Origin: Populus alba
Lineage: Eukaryota; Streptophyta; Magnoliopsida; Malpighiales; Salicaceae
Direction of reading: 5' to 3'
Assembly: GCF_005239225.2 (NCBI RefSeq)
Contig: NC_133284.1
Location: forward strand, 52,298,697 to 52,362,696
DNA length: 64,000 nt
Position 1 is the stretch's first letter. The number at the start of each line of letters is the position of its first letter. This document shows positions 38,399-50,716 of this stretch, in pieces. The position numbers and the translations under genes were made by a program. Below the pieces are notes generated by a model. It was not told where the DNA came from and did not search any database. It saw only the letters and a program-made list of their open reading frames with translations.

Positions 38399-40526
38399 TG
38401 TTGCTACCCAATTTTTGACCCATGTTTTTGATATATTTTCAAAAAAATTCCAAAAAAATAGAGAAAAAACAAAGAAAATCCAAAAAATATGTTTTTAATA
38501 TATTTTCGTCATTTTAGCATTTTCAACGTCGTCTAAAAAGAATTTAATTTTTCAAACGCGTTCGACTTTTCACGCGTCGTTTTTAAAATCATTGATTTTC
38601 CTCATCGAGTCGACGTTGATATTGCTCATTTTCAAAAAAATACAAAAAAACAAGAAAAATCAAATTTTACAAAAAAAGAAAGTTAAGGGACCAATTTTGA
38701 AAACTTGGCAATATTTTTTGCCTATAAATACTGGTTTCCAACACTTACAAGAGGGGAATTGTGTAAAGAGGAGAGAAACACAAAAAACCCTAAAAACATA
38801 AACTTAACTCTCTACCCACACAAACCAGCCGCCGGCTCCTGACAAAAAAAAATAGCCTCCGTTCCCTGGGGTCCTTGGTTGGTGTTTTCAGAAGAGAGCC
38901 AAGGACCCCCTGATTGATGGCTCCCAACCCGGTTGGGACTTTGCTCTCCCGAAACAGTCGCTGCTGCTTCTCAACCAAAACCCCCCCTCTGGTTTGATTT
39001 TATTTTTTTTCCTACAGCCGCCGGCCACAAACACAAGCCAAAACAGCTGCTCCCCACCCGGTTTTGATTTTTTTCTTCGGAACCAGCCCCCTTTCCCCTT
39101 TTCTTCTTCTCATTTTCCCCCGCCGCTCCTTCATCCACTCTCAACCGGTCTTCTCCGTCAGCAGCAGCATCCTCCACGGACCCAGATCGGTCCGCCGCTC
39201 CTTCATCCTCTCTCGTCGGCCGCCTCTCCATCAACATCGGAGGCTTTCCCTCAGTGGCATCTTCTTCCCCCTTCGGTCTCCATCATCAGCCAGCCACACC
39301 AGCCTTCCCATTAGCAACGGCTGTTTCCCCTTCGGTTTCCTCTCCCAGCGGCGCCCGAACAGCAGCGCCATCAACATCGTCTTCTTCTCCCTTAGCAGAC
39401 GGTCACCAGCAACGGCGAAGTAGTACCGACAGATCAGCCGCCTCCCTACCTCCCCCCGATCTCTTCCTCGCCATCGACACCGGAGGTTCCTCCAGTAGCA
39501 GCCGACACACGGCGCCCACAGACCCACCTCCAGAACAGCCCTGCAGTGGCCACCGCAGCCGGCCATCACCGATCTGCAGCCGGCGAAAGAAGAGGACAGA
39601 TCTGCAAGAAAAAAAAAAACAGATCTAAAAATGAAATCAAAAACTTAAAATCAACTGCCTTGTGTGTATCTTTGGGTCTTTGCAGGTGACGGTGACCCCA
39701 CCGCCGGCGTGGGAAGAAGAGAGGAAGACGTGACCGACCCCCCTGTTTCTTCGGTGTTCCATGTGGCGGCGCGTGAACCCACGCACCACCAGTGATGGTG
39801 GTGCGTGGGGAGACGCGCCGCCGGTGCTCTGCTGTCCTTTGCCTTCACAGAAGTGGTTCCAGCACTGTTAAGGAATTTTTGAAATGGCTGTTTTGTAGTT
39901 TTAGAATTGTTTAATGTAATTTTTGCTTAATGTAATTTTTGTTAGTTTTGAGTTTTTGTACTTTGTAAATGATGTAAAAGAAAAGAAAAGAAAAGAAAAA
40001 AAAAAGAAAAGAAAAAGAAAAAGAGAAAGTGATAATAAAAAAAAAAGAAATGCTTGTGTGTGCTTGTATGTTTGTTTTTTATTTATTTATGTTATTGAAT
40101 TAAAAATTAAAAAAGGATAAAAAGAATTATTTGTTAATTTAAATATGGTTAAATATCTCAAGGACAAATAAAATCAAGTTGTATTTTCCATGAAAATATG
40201 AGGACAAGTTTCTACATATATTCGGGGATTTAATAACTGATTTATTCAAGCCTAAGAATTTAATTAATATTTTAAATTTTCAAATCACATCAGAACACGA
40301 AGCAGCTTACCTTAGGTAGGGTGTGTTAGGGGTGCTGATACCTTCCCTAACCACAACCAGTCCCTTACCCACGATCTCTGACAAGACCAGTACATCCGGT
40401 TTCCTAGTAGCCCTCAATGAATTACTAGGTGGCGACTCCCTTGAACGAATTCAAAGCAAACGCAACAAACGATGAAAAATCGCCAGCCGATTGCTGCGCG
40501 CTGATTATTTTTTTTGGGGTGCGACA
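38399..40526 (+). repeat. 5' LTR of the 10.7-kb element
   Basis: The U3 part is AT-rich with a TATAAATA box at 38723. A GC- and CT-rich block from 38820 to 39850 follows and encodes overlapping proline/serine-rich ORFs on both strands (for example 39254-39628), kept in both LTRs; I consider these chance ORFs. A purine-rich run lies near 39975-40050. Confidence 0.93.
38721..38730 (+). promoter_or_regulatory. TATA box of the 5' LTR
   Basis: CCTATAAATA lies about 325 bp into the LTR. If used, R plus U5 would be about 1.75 kb, an unusually long leader. Confidence 0.5.
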
Positions 40527-40529
40527 GAA

Positions 40530-40547
40530 TGGCGACTCCACTGGGGA
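40530..40547 (+). other. Primer binding site of the 10.7-kb element
   Basis: TGGCGACTCCACTGGGGA lies three bases after the LTR end. The element at the right edge of the window has the same site with the same 3-base spacing (62411-62428, minus strand). Confidence 0.8.
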
Positions 40548-40689
40548 AAGGTATTGTTTTCAACTTTATCGGACTAAGCTTTGTGTTTTGATGTGTTCAA
40601 TTTTATTTTTTCTTTTGTGCTTTGTTTTATTTATTTGTGTTTTTATTCATGCATTGTATATAATTCTCTCATGCATCACAAGTTTTAAT

Positions 40690-41110
40690 TTTTGTTAAGC
40701 ACACACCTGCTTTAAGTTAGGTGGGGGACTAGCAGCTTACCTTATGACTTGAGTCAAGGTTGAAGTTTGTGTAAACCCCAACTCTTCGTTGAGTGCTTAG
40801 ACTGGTAATAGTTGGACACGTGCCAACCAATTACCTGCTGGGCCCCTATATTGCCTTTACGAGGGCAATCACTAGGACAACAAGAGACCCCTTGTAGAGA
40901 CCAAGTAGCAAACCTACCCTGTCTCACGTAAAATGAATAGAACCTGCCTGTAGGATGTATGCTCCATAAATATTTGTTTTGCATCCGAGCAAACCCTTCT
41001 TGAAGCATTGGCCGTCACTCTGAAAATTTTCATTGGAGAGTTTGGGCAAAAATCATGATTCTTGTTCCATCATACAAAAGTTACGACCATATTGTCACCC
41101 CTCGAAGGGT
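40690..41110 (+). other. Conserved leader of the LARD family
   Basis: The text from GGTGGGGGACTAGCAGC through GTTTGTGTAAACCCCAACTC to CACTAGGACAACAAGAGACC is also found, inverted, at about 62040-62260. It has no ORF. Its position after the primer site suggests a packaging or dimerisation signal; this is inference. Confidence 0.65.
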
Positions 41111-41589
41111 GAGTTCGTCATATAGATTACATATTCATACATTTATCATGCATGTACCGGGTTGAAAAGTAGGTTCCCCCGCACAAGCTGTGCTGCACGT
41201 GATTGAAGAAAGATGATGAAAGTGAAGAAAGGTGTCAGATAGAGGCTCATTATCAGATTAAGGTTGAGAGCATCGAAGGTGAAGTAGCTGGACTCAGATC
41301 TGCTCGAACAAGTGTTGAGCATCAAATGGAAAGAGAATGTCTGCATAGTCTTCTATAGGAACACTGCTTGTTCACATCCAATTGAAGCTATATCTCTCAT
41401 TTTCAGTCATGAACAAACAACAACGCCTTCAGTCATCAACTAATGACAACTCTGATTCTTGTCCAGTTGCATTGTTAAGTGTTCATCGCCTCCACATCAT
41501 TTAATGAAACCAAACGACTACTAGCCTCCTGTACATGGTGCATTAGCTTGCTTTGAAGTTACCCTCGATTATGAGCTCAATTCCAGTTC

Positions 41590-42090
41590 AGCAGCACAAG
41601 ATGGTCTGAAAAACCATGATCAGACACTGCACTTCTACGTGGTAGAGCTCTCTCTGTAGAGATTTATTTGAGGATCTGCCAATGGGAAATGCAAAAGGGA
41701 ATGTATTAATTTCATATGCTTTGAAATTTTTTCCCACCAGTGGCACCAGCAAAGCATTGTAGTAGGCAGAAGAGTCAGACCTGGTTTGAAAAACATGGAG
41801 CAGACATCAAACTTCAACGTTGCAGAGATCTCTCGGCAGGAATCTATTTGTGGATCTGTAAGTGGGAAGTCCAAGAAGGAATATAGTAGTTTCAAATCAT
41901 CTATGATTTTCCTCCAACAGTGTCAGTATTAAAATGCAAAAGTAGAGAGAAGAGACATGCCTAGACTGAAAAACATGAAGAATACTGAAACTTCAACAGA
42001 GCAGGACTTCCTCTATAGGTGTTTGTTTGCTGCACTGTCAGTGAGAAATCGAAGAGGGGACAAAGGAGTTTTAGATTCATCAGGTGCTCT
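41590..42090 (+). repeat. Three imperfect tandem copies, unit about 180 bp
   Basis: Phrases like CTGAAAAACATGGAGCAGAC followed by ACTTCAACG, a CTCTCTCTGTAG-like run and a GTGGGAA block recur from about 41606, 41784 and 41967. They are diverged. Confidence 0.6.
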
Positions 42091-44694
42091 TCCAATAGAG
42101 ACAATGTGTGATTCCACACGTCAGTAGTGGCGATACTACAAGTCTCTAGGCGCTGCCAGGATTACCAAGATATTAAGAGGTTTCCAACAATCCTAGAACA
42201 ACAACAATAACATTGGAAGATTGACATGAAGTTGTGGATTGCCAAAAATTGAACAAGCTATCAAGATGGGAAAGATTGAAGTTTTTGTTATGGATTCCAG
42301 AACCGTGAAGAGAGTTGAATCAGAAGATGACTCTCGATTGAGAAACCTCAGTTATTTTGCCTAGTCAAGCCTTGCTCAAGCATCAATTGATCAAATGTCT
42401 TTGCCAAGATGGGACATTCCTATGCCGTTTAAGTTTGTCGACCAGCATCTGCCAGATTCCAGAATTTTGCTTGACTCCGACAAATCCCATGCAACCACCA
42501 ATTTCTCGGTGGTATAATCCAGATAAGAGATGTGATGTCATGGTGGGGTCCTCAACCATTTCAAGTGAACAGTTTCAAGAATTGCAAGAATTGAGTCTGA
42601 AAGTTGGTGAGCAAGAGACAAGTGGAGTCGGTGAAGGAGGGTGTCATTAGCTATATTGTCCCCCGAACATCTTCAATAATGACATGTTGATCGAAAGCGC
42701 TTGGCAAAACGCAAATATTGCCAGAAAAGCTGATTCAAGAATGGTGATGAACAATCAATCATATTGTTTTGGAATTCTGCATTTTGTTTTGGGATCACAT
42801 CTCATCCTTCAACGAAACATGCCTTGCTTTTATCTTCTTGTTGTTTTGAAATCAACAGATGTTTAACATTTTATTCTGACAAAATATTTTGATCCAACTC
42901 CAACATGCGATAAAGGTTAATCAATCTGGAAGATTAAAAGTGTTTTGATTGCAGAAATGACTCGATTCTTGTTGAAATGACATGACGTGACCAAACAATT
43001 TTGAACTCATACCTTTTGAAACTGAACCACACATCATATAGCTAAGTTTTAGCAGTATGCATAATGACATGTAGTGGATTTGGTAGTTATGGACTCGTGA
43101 ATCATGATTCTTACAAGTCCCAATCATTACACTGGATGAGATCAAAATTTATCGGTTCTAACCGACCTTGCTTGAAATGAGAAAAGGCCATCTTTGATAT
43201 TCCCTTCACTTTCTAAAGATTATATCCCTTGTAGTCCCATTTTGAGCTGGATAAAATATCTTTTCATGAAAACCCTGACTAGGATCACACCCCACACTGG
43301 GGGCAAATGATAGATATGTTGGAGACACTGATATGATTAATGGATAAAGGGGAAGGCTTAGAACAAAAGTCCAATGATTGAAAGAGAGCTAGAAGAAGAC
43401 ACATAGACTGGGGGCATATAAGAAAGTTTTGAGGAAGGCTATGAAAAAAAAGAGAACGAAAAAAAAAGGGAAGTTGAAATTGCCTTCACTTAAATACAAG
43501 TCAAAGGTAAAGGAAGGAGAACGCCTATCAAGTCTATGAAGAGCAAAAGAAATTTCAATCAAGGAAAGGCACAACAAAAGTCAATACCAGAAAAAAGACT
43601 AAGTTATAAACGTGACTTTCGGTGTCCATTATAAAGCCTCTGATGTTATCAGATGATTAAGGTTGGTTATTCATCAAGGAAATGTGGATTTGCATTATGA
43701 CTTATGTTAAGAAAAGTCTAAACTTTGAGGTTAACAAGGTTATATGTCGTTTCCTTTACAAAGACAACAATAGAAAAGAGTTGATGAATAGTTGATGTTG
43801 ATCCTAGGTCTTTGAAACCCTCAAACACCTTTTGAGCCTGTGAAATTCCTTTCTTTCATAGCCATGAACCATAGCCTGCATTACATGCTTTTAAAAGCCC
43901 TTTTTAATCAAGCAAGCGATTTGAACCGATAAATGGCGCTCTCAAAAACTTGAAGAGTTTTTCCATAAGGGTTGTGACTTCATGAATTAAGCTACTAGTT
44001 ATTATGCATGCTGATAAAATAAATGCTAAGAAAAGAAACAACTTTTCTTGATAAAGCCTCAGCATCTTGTTCTTGAAATTCATAAAAATGTCACCTCATC
44101 ACAGACCATCAAATGATATACCCAATATCAAGGATTCAAATTGATACAAAGAACCATGGAAAAAGCCATTTTAATCCTACAACGGGTCGATTTCTGTTTT
44201 CAAAATACAAGACAATCAAAGGACTGTGTATTTCGAATAACGTGTGTTGGGTCTTTGATCAAAAAGCTTGATTTTCAAAAGATTTCCAAAAAAGGACATC
44301 TCTGATTTCATTTCAACAAACTAGACTTTGAATAGACATGATCTTTGAAATATGAGAGTTGATTCCAGAACAAGGAAGATTATCAAACACAGAAGAACAT
44401 TGATTGAGTATGCAAAATCGTTGATAGAAATGACATTGAAGTCCTCGACACTCCTTGAAAAGTTGAGCAGCTGGGGGCAATACAGTGGACCTTAAGAAGG
44501 AAAACAAACAGTATCCAGATCAACTGGGGGCAAAGAAAGAATCACATGATGAGTCATCAAAGTCCATCAAAGTCATTCCTGGCATTCACAAAAGCCATTT
44601 GGTTGTAAACAGAAGAATGAGCATGTTCAGATCAACTAGGGGCAATGTTGTTCAAAGACAATCCATGATTTAGTGAACTTCAACAGCAATTGAT

Positions 44695-44985
44695 GAGCAA
44701 CACTGCACTTGAAGGATATTTTCATATCTTCATCTTGGGTCACCCTCTGAAACATGGCTATGACTCCTGACAGATGTTATCGGGTGAGTGCATTTGAATG
44801 AACATCGAACATATGCACACCACCAAGACTGACTGTGGAACAATGATGCACTTGAAGGACAATCTCATATTGTCATCCTTTGAAACATGGTTATCGACAG
44901 ACGTTACCACACAACTGCATTGAATGAATGTCAGAAAGGCACCCACCCCGAAGACTGACTGTGTGGGACAATTTGTTTTGAAGCC
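44695..44985 (+). repeat. Two imperfect tandem copies, unit about 145 bp
   Basis: TGCACTTGAAGGA, CATCCTTTGAAACATGG-like text, ACAGA(T/C)GTTA and AAGACTGACTGTG occur in the same order twice. Confidence 0.7.
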
Positions 44986-45574
44986 AGATGAGCACTTCAC
45001 CGCATGAGTATGGGTGATAGAAGTAGCATCATTGATGAGGCCGAGGCATTTCTTTTCACAATCTGATTAGAAGAGTTGAAAGGAGTCTATGAGAAGAGCA
45101 CTGAGCATACAACCATGAGCCTTTGTACTGCAAGCTATGAGATGCATGATTGGATGACTGAATGAGTTCCAAGAAGGCTGATGATAACATGTACTTAAAG
45201 AGTACTGTTTCAAATAGAGGCAAGTTCATGACTGATTAACAATTGTGAGGGGTATTGGCATGATGCACACAATCAATCAGAGGATAATTCTCAGAAGAAG
45301 CCAGGAGAAAATCCTTCATGATGAATCAAGCAGTACCACACTTGGGGGCAGGGTCAAGCTTGATGAACGATGCAAGCAGTAATTGTCGAAGACAGCCCGG
45401 GTTGGGCACTACATTTACAGCTGAGTGGATGACTTGCACATGAATGAGCCAATGCATCGAAAGAGCAAGGAAAACTTTGGAATGAAAACAAAGGCACCCT
45501 ATGACGATGGAGCATCAAAGAGGGGGGGACCTATATTTCAAAACAGGTAAGGATGCATGCATGTCATCTAACCT

Positions 45575-45605
<31 letters not shown>

Positions 45606-45954
45606 GCACATATTTTTGAATTGTTACAGGAAAATCCTTAAGGAGGTCCAACAAGATATTGGAAAAAGAAAGAAGCATGGTGGTGATGATAATAAAGAAT
45701 CGGTTTTGATCATGGAATAAAAGGACGATGGGATGAACCCTAACATTAGGAAAATCCCAAAGAAATGACAAGATCAACCTTGCAATCGGGAAGCCTCGAG
45801 TTTTCAACCCTTGCAGTCAGGAAACACCGAGTTTTCAAATCCTACGATCGGGACTTATCAGGAAGCACCAAGTTTTCCAGCCCTTCTTCTGTCATCCCCT
45901 CAGGACTTCGCCAGGTAAGTCCTATTTTTCACACTTGTCAGATCATATTTTTTC

Positions 45955-46905
45955 CATCTGGGTAGGTCACCCATTACAATGAGACCACACTTCATATTTT
46001 TTCCATTTTTTTGGGTAGGTCGCCCATTACAATGAGACCACACCTCACATTCTTTCTATCTGGGTAGGTCACCCATTACAATGAGACCACACTTCATATT
46101 TTTTCCACGTGGGTAGGTCACCCATTACAATGAGACCGCACTTCACAGCATTTTTCTAGGGTTCGTCACCCGTACAATGAGACCAGCATTTTTTTTTAGG
46201 GTTCGTCACCCGTACAATGAGACCAGCATCTTTCTAGGGTTCGTCACCCGTACAATGAGACCACCATTTTTCTAGGGTTCGTCACCCGTACAATGAGACC
46301 AGCATTTTTTTAGGGTTCGTCACCCGTACAATGAGACCAGCATTTTTCTAGGGTTCGTCACCCGTACAATGAGACCAGCACAGCACTAGGGTTCGTCACC
46401 CGTACAATGAGACCAGCAGCACTAGGGTTCGTCACCCGTACAATGAGACCAGCTTTTTTCTAGGGTTCGTCACCCGTACAATGAGACCGACTTTTTTCTA
46501 GGGTTAGTCACCCGTACAATGAGACCATTTTTTACACATTCTTTTGTTTTGGTTAAATGAGGTCGCCAGATGGGATCTCATGTAGCTTTGGTTAAAGGGA
46601 ATCGCCAGATGGGATTTCAGGTTAACCGAGTTACACAGTTTAGTTCCAGTTGAATGAGGTCGCCAGATGGGATCTCATGTAGCTTTGGTTAAAGGGAATC
46701 GCCAGACGAGATTTCAGGTTAATCGAGTTACGCAATATTTTCGTTCCAGTTGAATGAGGTCGCCAGATGGGATCTCAGGTAAACCCAATGTGTGGGCAGG
46801 TCGCCCGTGAAAATAGACTATTGGGAGAGTGTGGGTCGGTCGCCCGTGAAAATAGACTAGAGTGAGTATGTGTAGGCAGGTTGCCCAAGATAATGAAATC
46901 ATTTT
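45955..46905 (+). repeat. Block of three tandem repeat families before the PPT
   Basis: Four copies of GGGTAGGTCACCCATTACAA-type units (period about 50 bp) occupy about 45960-46145. Ten copies of GGGTTCGTCACCCGTACAAT-type units (about 31-40 bp) follow to about 46528. About two and a half copies of a 95-bp unit with GGTCGCCAGATGGGATCTCA occupy 46555-46790. Two GGTCGCCCGTGAAAATAGAC units then lead to the purine tract. All share a core GGTCRCC. None is coding. Confidence 0.93.
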
Positions 46906-46969
46906 TCTTTTGTTTTCTTTACAAAGCTTACTATGCAAAATTTTGAGGATTTTCGCTTCGTAAGCATTG

Positions 46970-46984
46970 TAAAGAGGGGGCATC
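46970..46984 (+). other. Polypurine tract
   Basis: TAAAGAGGGGGCATC abuts the 3' LTR and would prime plus-strand synthesis. Confidence 0.8.
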
Positions 46985-49119
46985 TGTTGCTACCCAATTT
47001 TTGACCCATGTTTTTGATATATTTTCAAAAAAATTCCAAAAAAATAGAGAAAAAACAAAGAAAATCCAAAAAATATGTTTTTAATATATTTTCGTCATTT
47101 TAGCATTTTCAACGTCGTCTAAAAAGAATTTAATTTTTCAAACGCGTTCGACTTTTCACGCGTCGTTTTTAAAATCATTGATTTTCCTCATCGAGTCGAC
47201 GTTGATATTGCTCATTTTCAAAAAAATACAAAAAAACAAGAAAAATCAAATTTTACAAAAAAAGAAAGTTAAGGGACCAATTTTGAAAACTTGGCAATAT
47301 TTTTTGCCTATAAATACTGGTTTCCAACACTTACAAGAGGGGAATTGTGTAAAGAGGAGAGAAACACAAAAAACCCTAAAAACATAAACTTAACTCTCTA
47401 CCCACACAAACCAGCCGCCGGCTCCTGACCAAAAAAAATAGCCTCCGTTCCCCGGGGTCCTTGGTTGGTGTTTTCAGAAGAGAGCCAAGGACCCCCTGAT
47501 TGATGGCTCCCAACCCGGTTGGGACTTTGCTCTCCCGAAACAGTCGCTGCTGCTTCTCAACCAAAACCCCCCCCTCTGGTTTGATTTTATTTTTTTTTCC
47601 TACAGCCGCCGGCCACAAACACAAGCCAAAACAGCTGCTCCCCACCCGGTTTTGATTTTTTTCTTCGGAACCAGCCCCCTTTCCCCTTTTCTTCTTCTCA
47701 TTTTCCCCCGCCGCTCCTTCATCCACTCTCAACCGGTCTTCTCCGTCAGTAGCAGCATCCTCCACGGACCCAGATCGGTCCGCCGCTCCTTCATCCTCTC
47801 TCGCCGGCCGCCTCTCCATCAACATCGGAGGCTTTCCCTCAGTGGCATCTTCTTCCCCCTTCGGTCTCCATCATCAACCAGCCACACCAGCCTTCCCATC
47901 AGCAATGGCTGTTTTCCCTTCGGTTTCCTCTCCCAGCGGCGCCCGAACAGCAGCGCCATCAACATCGTCTTCTTCTCCCTTAGCAGACGGTCACCAGCAA
48001 CGGCGAAGCAGTACCGACAGATCAGCCGCCTCCCTACCTCCCCCCGATCTCTTCCTCGCCATCGACACCGGAGGTTCCTCCAGTAGCAGCCGACACACGG
48101 CGCCCACAGACCCACCTCCAGAACAGCCCTGCAGTGGCCACCGCAGCCGGCCATCACCGATCTGCAGCCGGCGAAAGAAGAGGACAGATCTGCAAGAAAA
48201 AAAAAAACAGATCTAAAAATGAAATCAAAAACTTAAAATCAACTGCCTTGTGTGTATCTTTGGGTCTTTGCAGGTGACGGTGACCCCACCGCCGGCGTGG
48301 GAAGAAGAGAGGAAGACGTGACCGACCCCCCTGTTTCTTCGGTGTTCCATGTGGCGGCGCGTGAACCCACGCGCCACCAGTGATGGTGGTGCGTGGGGAG
48401 ACGCGCCGCCGGTGCTCTGCTGTCCTTTGCCTTCACAGAAGTGGTTCCAGCACTGTTAAGGAATTTTTGAAATGGCTGTTTTGTAGTTTTAGAATTGTTT
48501 AATGTAATTTTTGCTTAATGTAATTTTTGTTAGTTTTGAGTTTTTGTACTTTGTAAATGATGTAAAAGAAAAGAAAAGAAAAGAAAAAAAAAAAAAGAAA
48601 AGAAAAAGAAAAAGAGAAAGTGATAATAAAAAAAAAAAAGAAATGCTTGTGTGTGCTTGTATGTTTGTTTTTTATTTATTTATGTTATTGAATTAAAAAT
48701 TAAAAAAGGATAAAAAGAATTATTTGTTAATTTAAATATGGTTAAATATCTCAAGGACAAATAAAATCAAGTTGTATTTTCCATGAAAATATGAGGACAA
48801 GTTTCTACATATATTCGGGGATTTAATAACTGATTTATTCAAGCCTAAGAATTTAATTAATATTTTAAATTTTCAAATCACATCAGAACACGAAGCAGCT
48901 TACCTTAGGTAGGGTGTGTTAGGGGTGCTGATACCTTCCCTAACCACAACCAGTCCCTTACCCGCGATCTCTGACAAGACCAGTACATCCGGTTTCCTAG
49001 TAGCCCTCAATGAATTACTAGGTGGCGACTCCCTCGAACGAATTCAAAGCAAACGCAACAAACGATGAAAAATCGCCAGCCGATTGCCGCGCGCTGATTA
49101 TTTTTTTTGGGGTGCGACA
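46985..49119 (+). repeat. 3' LTR of the 10.7-kb element
   Basis: 2135 bp, nearly identical to the 5' LTR; the extra length comes from homopolymer runs such as the A-rich tract near 48580-48640. Confidence 0.93.
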
Positions 49120-49311
49120 ATAAGGTCCAGAATTATGGGACCTTATGATGATGGGTTGAGTTAGTAAATTGATAGTAGTAGATAACTTGGGATGTCCTAA
49201 ATGCAAATGAAACTTTTTCGAATTTTTGGTAAAATAAAATAAAAATTTACCCTCAAATAAAGAGGATATGTTGGGATCTTTTAATATTGATCGAGTTGTA
49301 CAGCCGGGCTG

Positions 49312-49587
49312 TTACATCATGTTACTTCCTGTCATAAGTAAGTCATCCACATAAAGAGAAACCATAAGTAATTCATCATTTACTTTCCTGAGATATAGTG
49401 TAAATTCACTTAGACTTTTTGTAAAGCCTAAGTCTAAAAAATATGCATCAATCCTGCTGTACCAAGCCCTTAGTATTTGCTTTAAACCATAAAGAGCCTT
49501 TTTCAGTAGATATACTTTCTCCTCTTCTCTTTGAATGACAAAACATTCAGGCTGCTCCACAAATATTTCCTCCTCCAAAATATCCAT
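49312..49587 (-). pseudogene. Copia reverse transcriptase fragment
   Basis: The frame has [30 protein letters not shown] and [12 protein letters not shown], the catalytic YVDD region. The earlier RT part (about 49590-50000) is recognisable but frameshifted. The element breaks off here. Confidence 0.85.
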
Positions 49588-50045
49588 TTAAGAAAGCAAA
49601 TTTGACATCCATTTGATGTATAATCCAGCCATTTTAAGTAGCAAGAGCAAATAGCATTCTTATAGTATCAAGCGTAGCAACCGGAGCAAAAGTTTCAAAG
49701 AAATCCACCCCAAACATCTGAGCATATCCTTTGACAACAAGCCTTGCTCTGTGTTTGTTTATAGAACCGTCAATGTTGAACTTGGTCCTATAAACTCATT
49801 TGACTCCCATGGCCTTTTTTGTGCATCCAAGTCTGATTTTTCTCAATCAGCATAAGCTCCTCCTTCATTGCAGCCATCCAATGTTGATCTGCAGCAGCTT
49901 TTACATATCCTGCAGGTTCAATTATTGCAATAATGCAACTCTGATAGATATTAGAGAGTGATCTGGTTTTTGTAACAGATTCATCATCAATTTCAGCATT
50001 CTCCTCTTGGAATTCAAGCTTATTATTCTCCCAGTTCTAGCTTTC

Positions 50046-50315
50046 TCACTCAAAGAATTGGATGTCCCTGCTAACAATTACTTTATTGTCTTGTGGAAGA
50101 TAAATCCTATAGGCTTTTGAAATTGAACTATAGCCTACAAATATCCTAGGTTCTACCTTCTTATCAAGTTTGTCTCTCTTAACCCGTGGAATATAAGAGA
50201 AACAAAGACAACCAAAAGTTTTTAAATTTTGCAACTTTGGTTTATTGCCATACCATGCTTCAAATGGAGTCTTTTGTTGCAGAGCTTTTATTGGCAATCT
50301 GTTCAATAGGAACAC
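50046..50315 (-). pseudogene. Copia integrase C-terminal fragment
   Basis: The frame has FLLNRLPIKALQQKTPFEAW, LKTFGCLCFSYIP and RIFVGYSS, typical of the integrase end in Copia. The catalytic core lies in broken frames between 50320 and 50710. Confidence 0.85.
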
Positions 50316-50716
50316 TAATGTGTTTGCAGCCTCAGCCTATAAATTCTTTGGCAACCCTTTGTCATGTAATAAACATCTTGTCATCTCAATGAGTGTTATG
50401 TTTTTCCTCTTAACCACCCCATTTTATTGAGGGGTATAGGGTGCTGTCAGCTGGTGCTCAATGCCTTCTTTTTCACAGAACTTGTTGAATTTATATGAGG
50501 TATATTCTATTCCATTGTTTGATCTGATCACCTGCATTTTGTATGTACTTTGTTTTTACACCTAAGCTTTAAACTTTTGAAAGATGTCAGCAACTTCAAA
50601 CTTATACTTTATGAAATAAATCCAACACAATCTTGTATGACCATTAATGAAAGCAATGTAATACTTACTGCCATTCAATGATGGTGTTTTCAGAGGTCCT
50701 CCCACATCAGTATGTA

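Larger units (their letters stand above)
38399..49119 (+). mobile_element. 10.7-kb non-coding LTR element (LARD-like)
   Basis: LTRs of 2.1 kb (38399-40526, 46985-49119) start TGTTGC and end GCGACA. A perfect target duplication ATAAG lies at 38394-38398 and 49120-49124. The primer site TGGCGACTCCACTGGGGA begins at 40530 and a purine tract AGAGGGGGCATC ends at 46984. The LTRs differ by roughly a dozen substitutions and a few homopolymer changes, mostly C/T at CpG, so the insertion is young. The 6.46-kb interior has no protease, reverse transcriptase, RNase H or integrase; the longest ORFs are under 100 codons. That fits a large retrotransposon derivative moved by an autonomous partner, probably Gypsy. 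A relative lies at 61.9-64 kb. Confidence 0.93.

Noticed and set aside
39254..39628. A 124-codon serine/proline-rich ORF present in both 2.1-kb LTRs
   Set aside because: It lies in a GC-rich, CT-rich LTR region with long ORFs in several frames on both strands. Identity between the copies is explained by the young LTR pair, not by selection on protein.
46150..46530. Regularly spaced GGGTTCGTCACCC units considered as a CRISPR array
   Set aside because: The gaps are short T-rich variants rather than unique spacers, the window is plant nuclear DNA, and the block is in a retroelement 3' UTR.
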